Part shown: piece after piece, positions 1 to 7,525 of the stretch
Numbering within the stretch: position 1 is the stretch's first letter
How the letters are laid out: each line of letters opens with the position of its first letter
Position numbers and translations under genes: made by a program
The notes under the pieces: model-generated
What the model was told of the DNA's origin: nothing
Databases searched by the model: none
Seen by the model: only the letters and a program-made list of their open reading frames with translations
From: Marivivens sp.
Lineage (GTDB): Bacteria; Pseudomonadota; Alphaproteobacteria; Rhodobacterales; Rhodobacteraceae
DNA length: 20,258 nt
Reading direction: 5' to 3'
Assembly (NCBI GenBank): GCA_024642185.1
Contig: JAHEBR010000016.1
Span: forward strand, 1 to 20,258

Positions 1-995
1 TTGCCGCCGCCGACCGCATTTCCGCGATGGCCCGCGCGCTGGCCGAAATTGACGTGGCGCTTTCCATGGCGGCTTTGGCGCGGGATGAGGATTGGTGCCG
101 GCCCGAGCTTGACGCCTCTCGAGCCTTCGAGATCACCGGCGGGCGGCATCCGGTGGTTGAGGCCGCGCTTCGCAAGGCGGGCGAGCCGTTTGTCGCCAAC
201 GATTGCGATCTGAGCTCTGCGGCGATCTGGCTTCTGACCGGCCCCAACATGGCCGGTAAATCGACCTTCCTGCGCCAGAACGCGTTGATCGCCATTCTCG
301 CCCAAGCGGGCGGCTATGTTCCCGCCGCCTCGGCGCATATCGGTATCGTCAGCCAGATCTTCAGCCGCGTTGGGGCGTCGGACGATCTGGCGCGCGGGCG
401 GTCGACCTTTATGGTCGAGATGGTGGAAACCGCCGCCATCCTCAATCAGGCCGACGACCGAGCGTTGGTGATCCTCGACGAAATCGGCCGCGGCACGGCG
501 ACCTATGACGGCCTGTCGATCGCCTGGGCTACGCTCGAACACCTGCACGACGTGAACCGCTGCCGCGCCCTTTTTGCGACGCACTATCACGAGATGGGCG
601 CGCTCGCGGCCAAGCTTGACGGCGTCGACAACGCCACGGTCGCGGTCAAGGAGTGGGAAGGCGATGTGATCTTCCTGCACGAGGTCCGCAAGGGGACAGC
701 CGACCGCAGCTATGGCGTTCAGGTCGCGCGGCTTGCGGGCCTGCCGCCTGCCGTTGTGGCGCGGGCAAAGGTTGTGCTGGAGGCGTTGGAGAAGGGCGAG
801 CGGGAAGGCGGGGCAAACCGCAAGGCGCTGATCGACGATCTGCCGCTTTTTTCGGCCACGCCTGCGCCCGTGGCGGCCAAGGCCAAGCCGTCAGTGGTCG
901 AAGATCGTTTGAAAGAAATCCTGCCCGACGATCTCTCGCCGCGCGAAGCTCTTGAACTAATCTACGAACTTCGCGGGCTATTGAGCAAAGATTAG
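1..995 (+). CDS. mutS: DNA mismatch repair ATPase MutS, C-terminal part (5' truncated by window edge)
   Basis: This is the last 330 codons of MutS, read in the frame beginning at base 3; the N-terminal mismatch-recognition domains lie outside the window. MutS binds mispaired bases and recruits MutL in methyl-independent or MutH-type repair. The visible part holds the end of the clamp/lever region and the whole ABC-type ATPase domain. The Walker A motif GPNMAGKST is near 241-267, the Walker B/signature region ILDEIGRGT is near 472-498, and the H-loop ATHYHEM is near 577-597. The C-terminal helical tail (ALELIYELRGLL) is also typical of the family. The TAG stop at 993-995 overlaps the stop of the convergent grpE gene. 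The identity is secure; only the gene start is missing. Confidence 0.97.
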   Translation, partial: AAADRISAMARALAEIDVALSMAALARDEDWCRPELDASRAFEITGGRHPVVEAALRKAGEPFVANDCDLSSAAIWLLTGPNMAGKSTFLRQNALIAILAQAGGYVPAASAHIGIVSQIFSRVGASDDLARGRSTFMVEMVETAAILNQADDRALVILDEIGRGTATYDGLSIAWATLEHLHDVNRCRALFATHYHEMGALAAKLDGVDNATVAVKEWEGDVIFLHEVRKGTADRSYGVQVARLAGLPPAVVARAKVVLEALEKGEREGGANRKALIDDLPLFSATPAPVAAKAKPSVVEDRLKEILPDDLSPREALELIYELRGLLSKD

Positions 996-1555
996 TTGGC
1001 CGGCGCCGACGAAACACCAACCTGCGCGGGGCGCAAGAGGCGGTCGTGCAGCATGAAGCCGTCGGCGCTTACTTGAATGATATCGCCCGCCTTGGTGCCG
1101 GGAAGCGGCGCTTCGAACATCGCCTGATGCATCTGCGGGTCGAACCGGTCGCCAACCTCGGGCGAAACGCGAACGATCCCGTGCTTCTGGAAAACGTTGA
1201 GCAGCTCGCGCATGGTCAGCTCGATCCCCTCGACAAAGGCCGCCGCGGTCTCGCGTTGTTCGTCGGAAATCGCCTGAAGGGCGCGGTTGAGGCTGTCGTA
1301 GACCGGAAGAAGATCGCGGGCGAGCTTGGAGCCGCCATAGTTTTCGGCCTCGCGCCGGTCGCGCTCGGCCCGTTTGCGTGCGTTTTCCGCATCCGCCAGC
1401 GCCCGCATGAACCGATCCTTAAACTCGTCACGCTCGGCCTTTAGGGCTTCGACTTCGCCAACCTCTTCGGTCGCCGCATCGGCGCCGGTTTCGATCTCGT
1501 CGGCTTCGGCGGCCAGTTCGTCGAGGGATTTCGGTTCCTGATTCTGCTCGTTCAT
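992..1555 (-). CDS. grpE: GrpE, nucleotide exchange factor of DnaK
   Basis: GrpE releases ADP from the cytoplasmic chaperone DnaK and so drives the DnaK-DnaJ cycle. At 187 aa it has a normal length. It has an acidic low-complexity N-terminus (about residues 1-35) and a long charged coiled-coil helix (about 36-100, rich in K/R/E/A). The C-terminal beta domain carries the family signatures RFDPQMHQAMFE and GFMLHDRLLRPAQV. The ATG at 1553-1555 is preceded on the minus strand by AAGGA with 8 bases of spacing, overlapping the hrcA stop. It lies 12 bases downstream of hrcA on the same strand, so the two are almost certainly cotranscribed as a heat-shock operon. Its TAA stop overlaps the mutS stop. 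Confidence 0.97.
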   Translation of the reverse strand: MNEQNQEPKSLDELAAEADEIETGADAATEEVGEVEALKAERDEFKDRFMRALADAENARKRAERDRREAENYGGSKLARDLLPVYDSLNRALQAISDEQRETAAAFVEGIELTMRELLNVFQKHGIVRVSPEVGDRFDPQMHQAMFEAPLPGTKAGDIIQVSADGFMLHDRLLRPAQVGVSSAPAN

Positions 1556-1567
1556 ACTCGTCTTCCT

Positions 1568-2629
1568 TTAGCTCCGGTCGGTCATGAGCCGCCCGACCAG
1601 CTGCGCAGTGTAATTCACAATGGGAACGATCCGCCCATAGTTGAGGCGGGTCGGCCCGATGACGCCAACGGCGCCGATAATCTTTCGGTCGGCGTTCATA
1701 TAGGGAGAAACAACCAAAGAGGAACCCGAAAGTGAGAAAAGCTTGTTCTCTGAGCCGATAAAAATGCGGACACCCTCGCCGCCTTCGGCCAGTTCGAGGA
1801 AATCGGCGATATCGCGCTTGCGCTCGAGGTCGTCGAAAAGGGTCCGGATGCGTTCGAGATCCTGCGCCTCGGCATCGGCCAGAAGATTACTTCGGCCACG
1901 AACGATAAGGCGCTCGGTGGTCTCGCCCTGATCCTGCCAGACCGCCATTCCACTTTCGACAAGGGCGCGGGCCAGTACGTCGATTTCCTGCCGGCGGGTG
2001 GCGATTTCCTTGGCAATGGCGCGACCAAGTTCGCTAAGCGTCTTGCCCTCGGCGATGGCGTTGATGAAGTTCGCCGCCTCGCGCATCGACGAGGGCGTCT
2101 GGCCCAAAGGCGGTTGGAAGATGCGGTTTTCGACGTGGCCGTCGGCAAAGACGAGAACCACGAGCGCCCTGTCGGGGCCGAGCGAGACAAACTCGATGTG
2201 GCGGATCGGGGCTTCGTGTTTGGGGGTGAGCACAAGGCTCGCCCCACGGGTCACGCCAGAAAGCGCAGCACCCACGCGATCAAGAAGCGCGCCGACATCG
2301 CCCTTGTTGTCGCCCAAGGTATTGTCGATCTTCTCGCGGTCTTCACCGGCAAGATCGCCCACTTCTAGCAGGCCATCGACAAACATCCTCAGGCCCGCCT
2401 GCGTCGGCACACGCCCGGCGCTGACATGGGGGCTGCCCAAAAGGCCGAGGAATTCGAGATCCTGCATCACGTTGCGGATCGTCGCGGCGCTGACCCTTTC
2501 GGAAAGGGTCCGCGTCAATGTTCGCGACCCGACCGGCGCACCGGTTTCGAGATAGGCCTCGACCACGCGGCGGAATACCTCGCGCGAGCGGTCGTTCAGC
2601 TCTTCCATCATTGGCGTCTTGTCGGCCAT
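1568..2629 (-). CDS. hrcA: HrcA, heat-inducible transcription repressor
   Basis: HrcA represses heat-shock genes by binding the CIRCE inverted repeat, and is matured by GroEL. The 353-aa product has the usual length. The N-terminal winged helix-turn-helix lies at about residues 10-85 and includes VGSRTLTR, SAATIRNVMQDLE and SAGRVPT. A GAF-like central region and the C-terminal signature VIGPTRLNYGRIVPIV follow. The ATG at 2627-2629 has GGAG 6 bases upstream. The gene is first in an hrcA-grpE pair and diverges from rph across a 113-bp gap. I see no CIRCE element in that gap, so HrcA probably does not autorepress this operon through CIRCE. It would instead act on groESL elsewhere, as is usual in alphaproteobacteria (the last point is family knowledge). 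Confidence 0.97.
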   Translation of the reverse strand: MADKTPMMEELNDRSREVFRRVVEAYLETGAPVGSRTLTRTLSERVSAATIRNVMQDLEFLGLLGSPHVSAGRVPTQAGLRMFVDGLLEVGDLAGEDREKIDNTLGDNKGDVGALLDRVGAALSGVTRGASLVLTPKHEAPIRHIEFVSLGPDRALVVLVFADGHVENRIFQPPLGQTPSSMREAANFINAIAEGKTLSELGRAIAKEIATRRQEIDVLARALVESGMAVWQDQGETTERLIVRGRSNLLADAEAQDLERIRTLFDDLERKRDIADFLELAEGGEGVRIFIGSENKLFSLSGSSLVVSPYMNADRKIIGAVGVIGPTRLNYGRIVPIVNYTAQLVGRLMTDRS

Positions 2630-2655
2630 TCGCCACTCCGTCAGGGACCGAAGAA

Positions 2656-2683
2656 ATTAAAGCGATGCGCGGGGCAACGTCAA
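2656..2683 (-). promoter_or_regulatory. Candidate housekeeping-type promoter for hrcA-grpE
   Basis: On the minus strand a TTGACG hexamer (2678-2683) is followed after 16 bases by TTTAAT (2656-2661). Each matches the sigma-70 consensus at five of six positions, and the -10 lies about 27 bases before the hrcA ATG. The placement suits the hrcA-grpE transcript, with a short leader. No clear alphaproteobacterial sigma-32 consensus or CIRCE repeat was seen in the same gap. This is a motif match only; the transcription start has not been mapped. Confidence 0.45.
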
Positions 2684-2742
2684 TCGGGGTTGGATTTGAT
2701 CTGCGGTAAGCGTATCTGGCCCTGAAATGACAGGAGAATGCC

Positions 2743-3450
2743 ATGCGCCCGTCCGGCCGGAAAACAGACGAACTTCGCCAAATCACGATCGAGACCGGCG
2801 TCAGCCGCCACGCAGAGGGATCGTGCCTGATCAAGGTGGGTGATACGCAAGTCCTCTGCACCGCGACCATTGACGAGAAGGTTCCGCCGTTTTTGCGGAA
2901 TTCCGGGCTGGGCTGGGTTACGGCTGAATACGGAATGCTTCCGCGCGCAACCAACACGCGGATGCGCCGCGAGGCGAAAGACGGCCAATCGGGCCGGACA
3001 CAGGAAATCCAGCGCCTGATCGGCCGCAGCCTGCGCGCAGGCGTGGACCGCGTGGCCCTTGGCGAGCGGCAGATCGTTGTCGACTGTGATGTGATTCAGG
3101 CAGATGGCGGCACGCGCTGCGCCTCGATCACCGGCGGTTGGGTCGCGCTGCGCCTTGCTGTGAACAAGCTTCTCAAAGCGGGCGCCATTGTCACCGATCC
3201 GCTCGTTGATCCTGTCGCCGCTGTCAGCTGTGGCATCTATGCCGGCCAGCCGGTTCTTGACCTCGATTATCCCGAGGACAGCGAGGCGGGGGTTGACGGG
3301 AATTTCGTGATGGCCGGCGCAAAGCTTGTCGAGGTGCAGATGTCGGCCGAGGGTTCGACCTATTCGCGCGCTCAGATGAACGCGCTGCTTGATCTTGCCG
3401 AAAAGGGTGTGGCCGAGCTGGTTGCAGCGCAGCTGGCGGCCACGAAATGA
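2743..3450 (+). CDS. rph: RNase PH, phosphorolytic 3'-5' exoribonuclease
   Basis: RNase PH trims the 3' ends of pre-tRNAs, using phosphate to release nucleoside diphosphates, and works as a hexameric ring in the cytoplasm. The 235-aa protein is near the family norm of about 238 and covers the whole domain. Signature blocks visible are RPSGRKTDELR (residues 2-12), GWVTAEYGMLPRAT (about 58-71), GRTQEIQRLIGRSLRA (about 83-98, phosphate-binding Arg region) and DCDVIQADGGTR. The ATG at 2743 is preceded by AGGAG 5 bases upstream. It leads a + strand run with rdgB and hemW; its TGA stop overlaps the rdgB ATG by 4 bases (ATGA), which suggests translational coupling. Confidence 0.97.
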   Translation: MRPSGRKTDELRQITIETGVSRHAEGSCLIKVGDTQVLCTATIDEKVPPFLRNSGLGWVTAEYGMLPRATNTRMRREAKDGQSGRTQEIQRLIGRSLRAGVDRVALGERQIVVDCDVIQADGGTRCASITGGWVALRLAVNKLLKAGAIVTDPLVDPVAAVSCGIYAGQPVLDLDYPEDSEAGVDGNFVMAGAKLVEVQMSAEGSTYSRAQMNALLDLAEKGVAELVAAQLAATK

Positions 3451-4058
3451 CCCGGAAATTCGACGGCACCCACCTCGTCGTCGCGACTCACAACGCGGGA
3501 AAGCTTGAGGAGATTCAGGCACTTCTCGAGCCCTATCGGATCTCGGTCAGCTGCAACGCCGACCACGGCCTGCCGGAGCCAGAAGAAACCGAAACCACAT
3601 TCGCAGGCAACGCCCGCATCAAGGCCCACGCCGCCGCGCGGGCGACCGGCCTTCCGGCGCTGGCCGATGACAGCGGGATCGAGGTCGACGGGCTTGGCGG
3701 CCAACCGGGGGTTTATACGGCCGATTGGGCCGAGGGCCCGGGTGGGCGCGATTTCGTGCGCGCCATGACCAAGACCTGGACGATGCTGGAAGAGGCGAAC
3801 GCGCCCTACCCACGCAGCGCGCGCTTCTGCTGCACGCTTGTCCTTGCCTGGCCCGATGGGCACGACGAGGTCTTTCCGGGTGTGATGGAGGGCGAGGTTG
3901 TCTGGCCGATGCGGGGCAATCAAGGCCACGGCTATGATCCGATCTTCCAGCCGGTGGGCTATAGCCAGACCTTCGGCGAGATGGACCGATGGGAGAAGAA
4001 CAGGATCAGCCACCGCGCGGACGCCTTCCGCAAGCTCGTTGCCGGTTGTTTTGCCTGA
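3447..4058 (+). CDS. rdgB: RdgB/Ham1-type XTP/dITP pyrophosphatase
   Basis: The enzyme hydrolyses dITP, XTP and related deaminated purine triphosphates to monophosphates and keeps them out of DNA and RNA. The 203-aa length is typical. Family motifs appear in order: VATHNAGKLEEI (about residues 11-22), FAGNARIKA (about 51-59), ALADDSGIEVDGLGG (the metal-binding Asp pair), GYDPIFQPVGYSQTFGEM and the C-terminal ISHRADAFRKL. The start ATG overlaps the rph stop. This rph-rdgB-hemW order is common in alphaproteobacteria (knowledge). Its stop overlaps the likely TTG start of hemW. Confidence 0.97.
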   Translation: MTRKFDGTHLVVATHNAGKLEEIQALLEPYRISVSCNADHGLPEPEETETTFAGNARIKAHAAARATGLPALADDSGIEVDGLGGQPGVYTADWAEGPGGRDFVRAMTKTWTMLEEANAPYPRSARFCCTLVLAWPDGHDEVFPGVMEGEVVWPMRGNQGHGYDPIFQPVGYSQTFGEMDRWEKNRISHRADAFRKLVAGCFA

Positions 4059-5208
4059 GGATTGGGAAAACGGGGGCTTTGCCCTTTATCTCCACTGGCC
4101 CTTTTGCCAGTCGAAGTGCCCCTATTGCGATTTTAACAGCCACGTTGCCACCAGCATCGACCAGAGCCGCTGGCAGCGCGCCTATCTCGCTGAGATCGAC
4201 CGTGTTGCAGGGCTGACGCCGGGGCGCGTTCTTCGCTCCGTCTTTTTCGGTGGTGGTACGCCGAGCCTGATGCACCCCGATCTTGTTGCCGCGATTCTGG
4301 AGAAGATCCGCCGAAGTTGGCCCACGAGCAATTCATTTGAGGTCACGCTCGAAGCTAATCCAACTTCTGTCGAGGCAGGGCGGTTTGCCGGCTATCGCGA
4401 TGCGGGCGTGAACCGTATTTCCATGGGAATACAGGCGCTTAACGATCCCGACCTCAAGGCGCTGGGGCGGCTTCACAGCGCAGCCGAGGCGCTCAGCGCT
4501 TTTGAGACCGCGCGCAGTCTTTTTGATCGCGTCAGCTTCGATCTGATCTACGCGAGGCAAGATCAAACGCTTTCCGCTTGGCGGGAAGAGCTTTCACGTG
4601 CGCTGTCTCTCGCGGTGGATCATCTCTCGCTATATCAGTTGACGATTGAAGACGGCACGGCCTTCGGCGCCAGGGCCACCGCAGGAAAGCTGCGCGGCCT
4701 TCCAGACGAAGATCTCGCCGCTGATCTCTATGAGGCGACCCAAGAGCTTTGCGAAACCGCCGGATTTCCGGCATACGAAGTCTCTAATCACGCCAAAACC
4801 GGCGCGCAGAGCCTGCACAACCGTGTCTATTGGGAGTACGGTGACTACGCCGGGATCGGCCCCGGCGCGCATGGGCGACTGACGCTTGGCGGGGTTCGCT
4901 ATGCGACCGATACGCCGCGGTTGCCGGGAGCCTGGCTCGAGCGGGTCGAGGTCTGTGGGAGCGGTGAGCTTTCGTCTGAGGCCCTGACCTCTGAGGATCA
5001 GTTTTCCGAGTTTCTATTGATGGGCCTGCGGCTTCGCGAAGGGGTTGATCTGGCCCGTTTGGAAAGCTTGAGGCCGATTGAATTTGAATTGAAATACAAT
5101 GGATTAATCGAATCCGGGCATCTTGAGATTGCGGACGGCCGGCTTCGCACAAGCGCCCTTGGCCGTCCGGTTCTCAACGCCGTTCTGCGCGAAATTCTCG
5201 GTGCCTAG
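4051..5208 (+). CDS. hemW: HemW, radical SAM haem-handling protein (HemN-like)
   Basis: HemW is a radical-SAM protein related to the oxygen-independent coproporphyrinogen oxidase HemN but thought to act as a haem chaperone rather than an oxidase. The [4Fe-4S] CxxxCxxC motif is C19-C23-C26 in FCQSKCPYC. The next residues are DF, as in HemW, and not the extra Cys seen in HemN. FFGGGTPSL (about residues 66-74) and LEANPTS are SAM-binding and core signatures. No ATG lies near the expected N-terminus. I chose the TTG at 4051 (385 aa, MPEDWENGGF), which overlaps the rdgB stop by 8 bases; a TTG at 4039 is the alternative. Neither has a clear Shine-Dalgarno, so translation is probably coupled to rdgB. 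Its TAG stop shares bases with the parB stop. Confidence 0.93.
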   Translation: MPEDWENGGFALYLHWPFCQSKCPYCDFNSHVATSIDQSRWQRAYLAEIDRVAGLTPGRVLRSVFFGGGTPSLMHPDLVAAILEKIRRSWPTSNSFEVTLEANPTSVEAGRFAGYRDAGVNRISMGIQALNDPDLKALGRLHSAAEALSAFETARSLFDRVSFDLIYARQDQTLSAWREELSRALSLAVDHLSLYQLTIEDGTAFGARATAGKLRGLPDEDLAADLYEATQELCETAGFPAYEVSNHAKTGAQSLHNRVYWEYGDYAGIGPGAHGRLTLGGVRYATDTPRLPGAWLERVEVCGSGELSSEALTSEDQFSEFLLMGLRLREGVDLARLESLRPIEFELKYNGLIESGHLEIADGRLRTSALGRPVLNAVLREILGA

Positions 5209-6101
5209 CCGCCCGACAAGAGGCGAAGAAGATCGTCAAGCTGATCCAGGTTCCGATAGCGGAGCGTGATCTCGCCCGACTCCTTTCCTGACTCATGTCT
5301 GATGGATACGCCCATTTTCAGTGTCGCCGCGAGCTCATTCTCGATCGCAATGGTATCGGCATCGCGCTCGGTATGGGATTTCGTCTTCTTGTCGGTTTTT
5401 TCGGCCTTGTTAGAGGCTCTTTTAGCGAGCGACTCCGACTGTCGGACCGAGAGACCCTTAACGATGATTTGACGTGCAAGCGCCATCGGATTTTCAGCGC
5501 CAACCAGGGTTCGGGCGTGGCCCGCACTTAGGCGGCCGTCTGTCACGAGGGTCTGAACAGCTTCAGGAAGCGTTAGAAGGCGAAGAAGGTTAGCGATGTG
5601 GCTACGGCTTTTGCCGAGGCCGGTCGCAATCTGTTCCTGCGTGTGGCCAAAGCGATCCATGAGCTGGCGATAGGCTGCTGCTTCGTCGATTGCGTTGAGG
5701 TCAGCGCGCTGAATATTCTCGATAATCGCAACTTCCAGGACCTCTGAATCCGAGAAATCGCGCACAATAACGGGAACTTGGTGAAGCCCCGCCACCTGAG
5801 AGGCGCGCCAGCGACGTTCGCCGGCGACAATCTCGTAATGGCCATCGCGATTTGGATCCTTGCGTACGATCAGCGGCTGGATGACACCCTTTTCCGAGAT
5901 CGAGGCGGCGAGATCCTCAAGCGCCTGAGGATCGAAGGCGCGGCGCGGCTGGTCTGGATTGGGGTGGAGGCGGTCGATCGGCAGCGAAACCTCACGGCGA
6001 TCGGCATCGGCTGGTGCTGCGTCCTCTTTGGGCGCCACATCCGACAAGAGGGCCGATAACCCTCGACCTAAACCTCTGTTTTTAATAGGTTTATCTGCCA
6101 T
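5205..6101 (-). CDS. parB: ParB, chromosome partitioning protein (CTPase, parS-binding)
   Basis: ParB loads at parS, switches to a CTP-bound sliding clamp and spreads to form the centromere complex that ParA moves. The 298-aa protein has the N-terminal ParA-contacting segment RGLGRGLSALL (residues 9-19). The CTP-binding domain carries HPNPDQPRR (46-54), GERRWR (94-99) and ENIQR (128-132). The helix-turn-helix that reads parS is near 155-172, and a C-terminal dimerisation domain ends in LDQLDDLLRLL. The ATG at 6099-6101 lies inside the end of parA (11-base overlap), so the two are cotranscribed. Its targets, two perfect parS sites, lie 1.4 and 3.3 kb upstream in rsmG and mnmG. Confidence 0.97.
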   Translation of the reverse strand: MADKPIKNRGLGRGLSALLSDVAPKEDAAPADADRREVSLPIDRLHPNPDQPRRAFDPQALEDLAASISEKGVIQPLIVRKDPNRDGHYEIVAGERRWRASQVAGLHQVPVIVRDFSDSEVLEVAIIENIQRADLNAIDEAAAYRQLMDRFGHTQEQIATGLGKSRSHIANLLRLLTLPEAVQTLVTDGRLSAGHARTLVGAENPMALARQIIVKGLSVRQSESLAKRASNKAEKTDKKTKSHTERDADTIAIENELAATLKMGVSIRHESGKESGEITLRYRNLDQLDDLLRLLSGG

Positions 6102-6906
6102 TTTCGGCCACTCTTTCCCTCTTGGTAAGCTCTTTAGCGAGCTCGCGATAGGCTTCGGTACCCTTTGAAAGCGGGTCGTATTCTATGATCGGCATTGAGA
6201 AGGACGGCGCCTCGCTGAGCCTGACATTTCGGGGGATAACCGCCTGAAACACAAGATCGCCAAGATTATCGCGCGCGTCGGCCTCGACCTGCTGAGACAG
6301 GTTGTTGCGACGGTCGTACATCGTCAGAACAACGCCCTCGATCCGCAAATTCGGGTTTGCCGTCTGTCGAACCTCTCGGATTGTCAGCATCAACTGCGAC
6401 AAACCCTCGAGCGCGTAGAATTCGCTTTGCAACGGGATAAGAACGGAATGTGCTGCGACCATCGCATTGACTGTCAAGATATTGAGGGATGGTGGGCAGT
6501 CAATCAATATATAGTCGAGCGCGAAGGCGTCTATCGCGGACTGGCGCAGCGCGTCGTGCAGAAGAAAGCTACGCTTTTCATTTGCTACGAGCTCGATGTC
6601 CGCAGAACTGAGGTCGGTTGTCGCGGGAATGATGAGCAGCCCGTTCCACCGGGTTTCCTTGATCGCTTCGTAGAGCGTCGCGTCGCCCGCCAAGAGATCA
6701 TAGGCCGTATAATCTCGATCGTCGGAATCAACCCCCAGGCCGGTTGATGCATTTCCTTGGGGGTCGAGGTCAACCAGAAGAACCCGCCGCCCGGATTCAG
6801 CCAGCGCCGCAGCCAGATTGACGGCCGTCGTAGTTTTTCCAACGCCGCCCTTTTGGTTTGCAATAGCGATGATCTTGGGGTCGCTGGTGCGGCTTACGTC
6901 ATACAC
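6091..6906 (-). CDS. parA: ParA/Soj-type chromosome partitioning ATPase
   Basis: ParA is a deviant Walker-type ATPase that binds DNA non-specifically as an ATP dimer and pulls ParB-parS complexes, segregating the origin. The 271-aa protein shows the deviant Walker A KGGVGKTT (residues 19-26), the A' motif LLVDLDPQGN (about 42-51) and the Walker B region ILIDCPPS. No N-terminal helix-turn-helix is present, so this is the small chromosomal (Soj-like) type and not the plasmid type with its own operator-binding domain. The start is a GTG at 6904-6906 with AAGGA about 8 bases upstream. It overlaps the end of rsmG by 8 bases and parB by 11. It is part of the mnmE-mnmG-rsmG-parA-parB run. Confidence 0.97.
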   Translation of the reverse strand: MYDVSRTSDPKIIAIANQKGGVGKTTTAVNLAAALAESGRRVLLVDLDPQGNASTGLGVDSDDRDYTAYDLLAGDATLYEAIKETRWNGLLIIPATTDLSSADIELVANEKRSFLLHDALRQSAIDAFALDYILIDCPPSLNILTVNAMVAAHSVLIPLQSEFYALEGLSQLMLTIREVRQTANPNLRIEGVVLTMYDRRNNLSQQVEADARDNLGDLVFQAVIPRNVRLSEAPSFSMPIIEYDPLSKGTEAYRELAKELTKRERVAENGR

Positions 6907-7525
6907 GGTTGATGTCCTTGATCGCTAGAATACGCGCGTCTGCGTCCGTCATACTCGCGTGTTTTTCGATATTAAACAACCAGTTGGTTCTGGCGTCGGC
7001 GATTTCCTGTTCGGCCGATTTGCCTTTTGGAAATATCGCGACGCCATCTGGCTTGAGGTGTCTCTCGGCAAAATTTAGCAGTTGATCAAGCGGCGAAAGC
7101 GCCCTGGCGGACAACACATCCGCCGCCATCGGCCCAACCACATCGATCCGCTTTGCCAACACTTCGCCTTTGAGGCCAAGCTCGCGGAGCGCGGTCCTCA
7201 GGAAGGCGGCTTTTCTTTGGTCGCTTTCGATCATCGCAACTCTGGCATTGGGCGCGAACTGAGCGGCAAGCGCAGCCACAACGACCCCGGGGAGCCCACC
7301 GCCGCTGCCGATATCCAGCCAGAGCGAAAAGCCTCTTGGCGCAAGATCGTAAATTTGAACGGAATCAAGTATGTGGCGATCCCAGACGTCTTGAGCCGAC
7401 CCCTTCGATATAAGGTTTATCTTCTGCGTCCATTTTTGAAGCAGGTCCGAGAAGGTGAGAAGGCGGTTCTCTGTTTCACGTGAAACATTCCTCTCCGCCA
7501 GGAAAGGATCCTGCGCCAGCGTCAT
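6899..7525 (-). CDS. rsmG: RsmG (GidB), 16S rRNA (guanine-527-N7) methyltransferase
   Basis: RsmG methylates N7 of the 16S rRNA guanine equivalent to E. coli G527, using SAM; its loss is known to give low-level streptomycin resistance. The 208-aa protein has the N-terminal NLISKGS/WDRHILDS signature (about residues 37-55) and the SAM-binding motif I DIGSGGGLPG (71-80). The ATG overlaps the mnmG stop as ATGA, and the gene ends 8 bases inside parA. Codons 13-18 (NVSRET) are encoded across a perfect parS site, so this stretch of the protein is dictated by the centromere sequence. The order mnmG-rsmG-parA-parB is the classic gidA-gidB-soj-spo0J arrangement seen near bacterial origins. Confidence 0.96.
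   Translation of the reverse strand: MTLAQDPFLAERNVSRETENRLLTFSDLLQKWTQKINLISKGSAQDVWDRHILDSVQIYDLAPRGFSLWLDIGSGGGLPGVVVAALAAQFAPNARVAMIESDQRKAAFLRTALRELGLKGEVLAKRIDVVGPMAADVLSARALSPLDQLLNFAERHLKPDGVAIFPKGKSAEQEIADARTNWLFNIEKHASMTDADARILAIKDINRV
7472..7487. promoter_or_regulatory. parS: parS centromere site, copy 1 (inside rsmG)
   Basis: The 16-bp palindrome TGTTTCACGTGAAACA is a perfect match to the bacterial parS consensus. It sits within codons 13-18 of rsmG, about 1.4 kb upstream of the parB start and about 5.3 kb from the oriC centre. ParB is expected to nucleate here. The match is seen directly in the sequence; binding is inferred from the consensus and from parAB next door. Confidence 0.95.

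Noticed and set aside
3898..4050. ATG-initiated upstream extension of hemW inside rdgB
   Set aside because: The extra 51 residues are Arg/Ser/Ala-rich and unlike any HemW N-terminus, and the stretch is the out-of-frame reading of rdgB.
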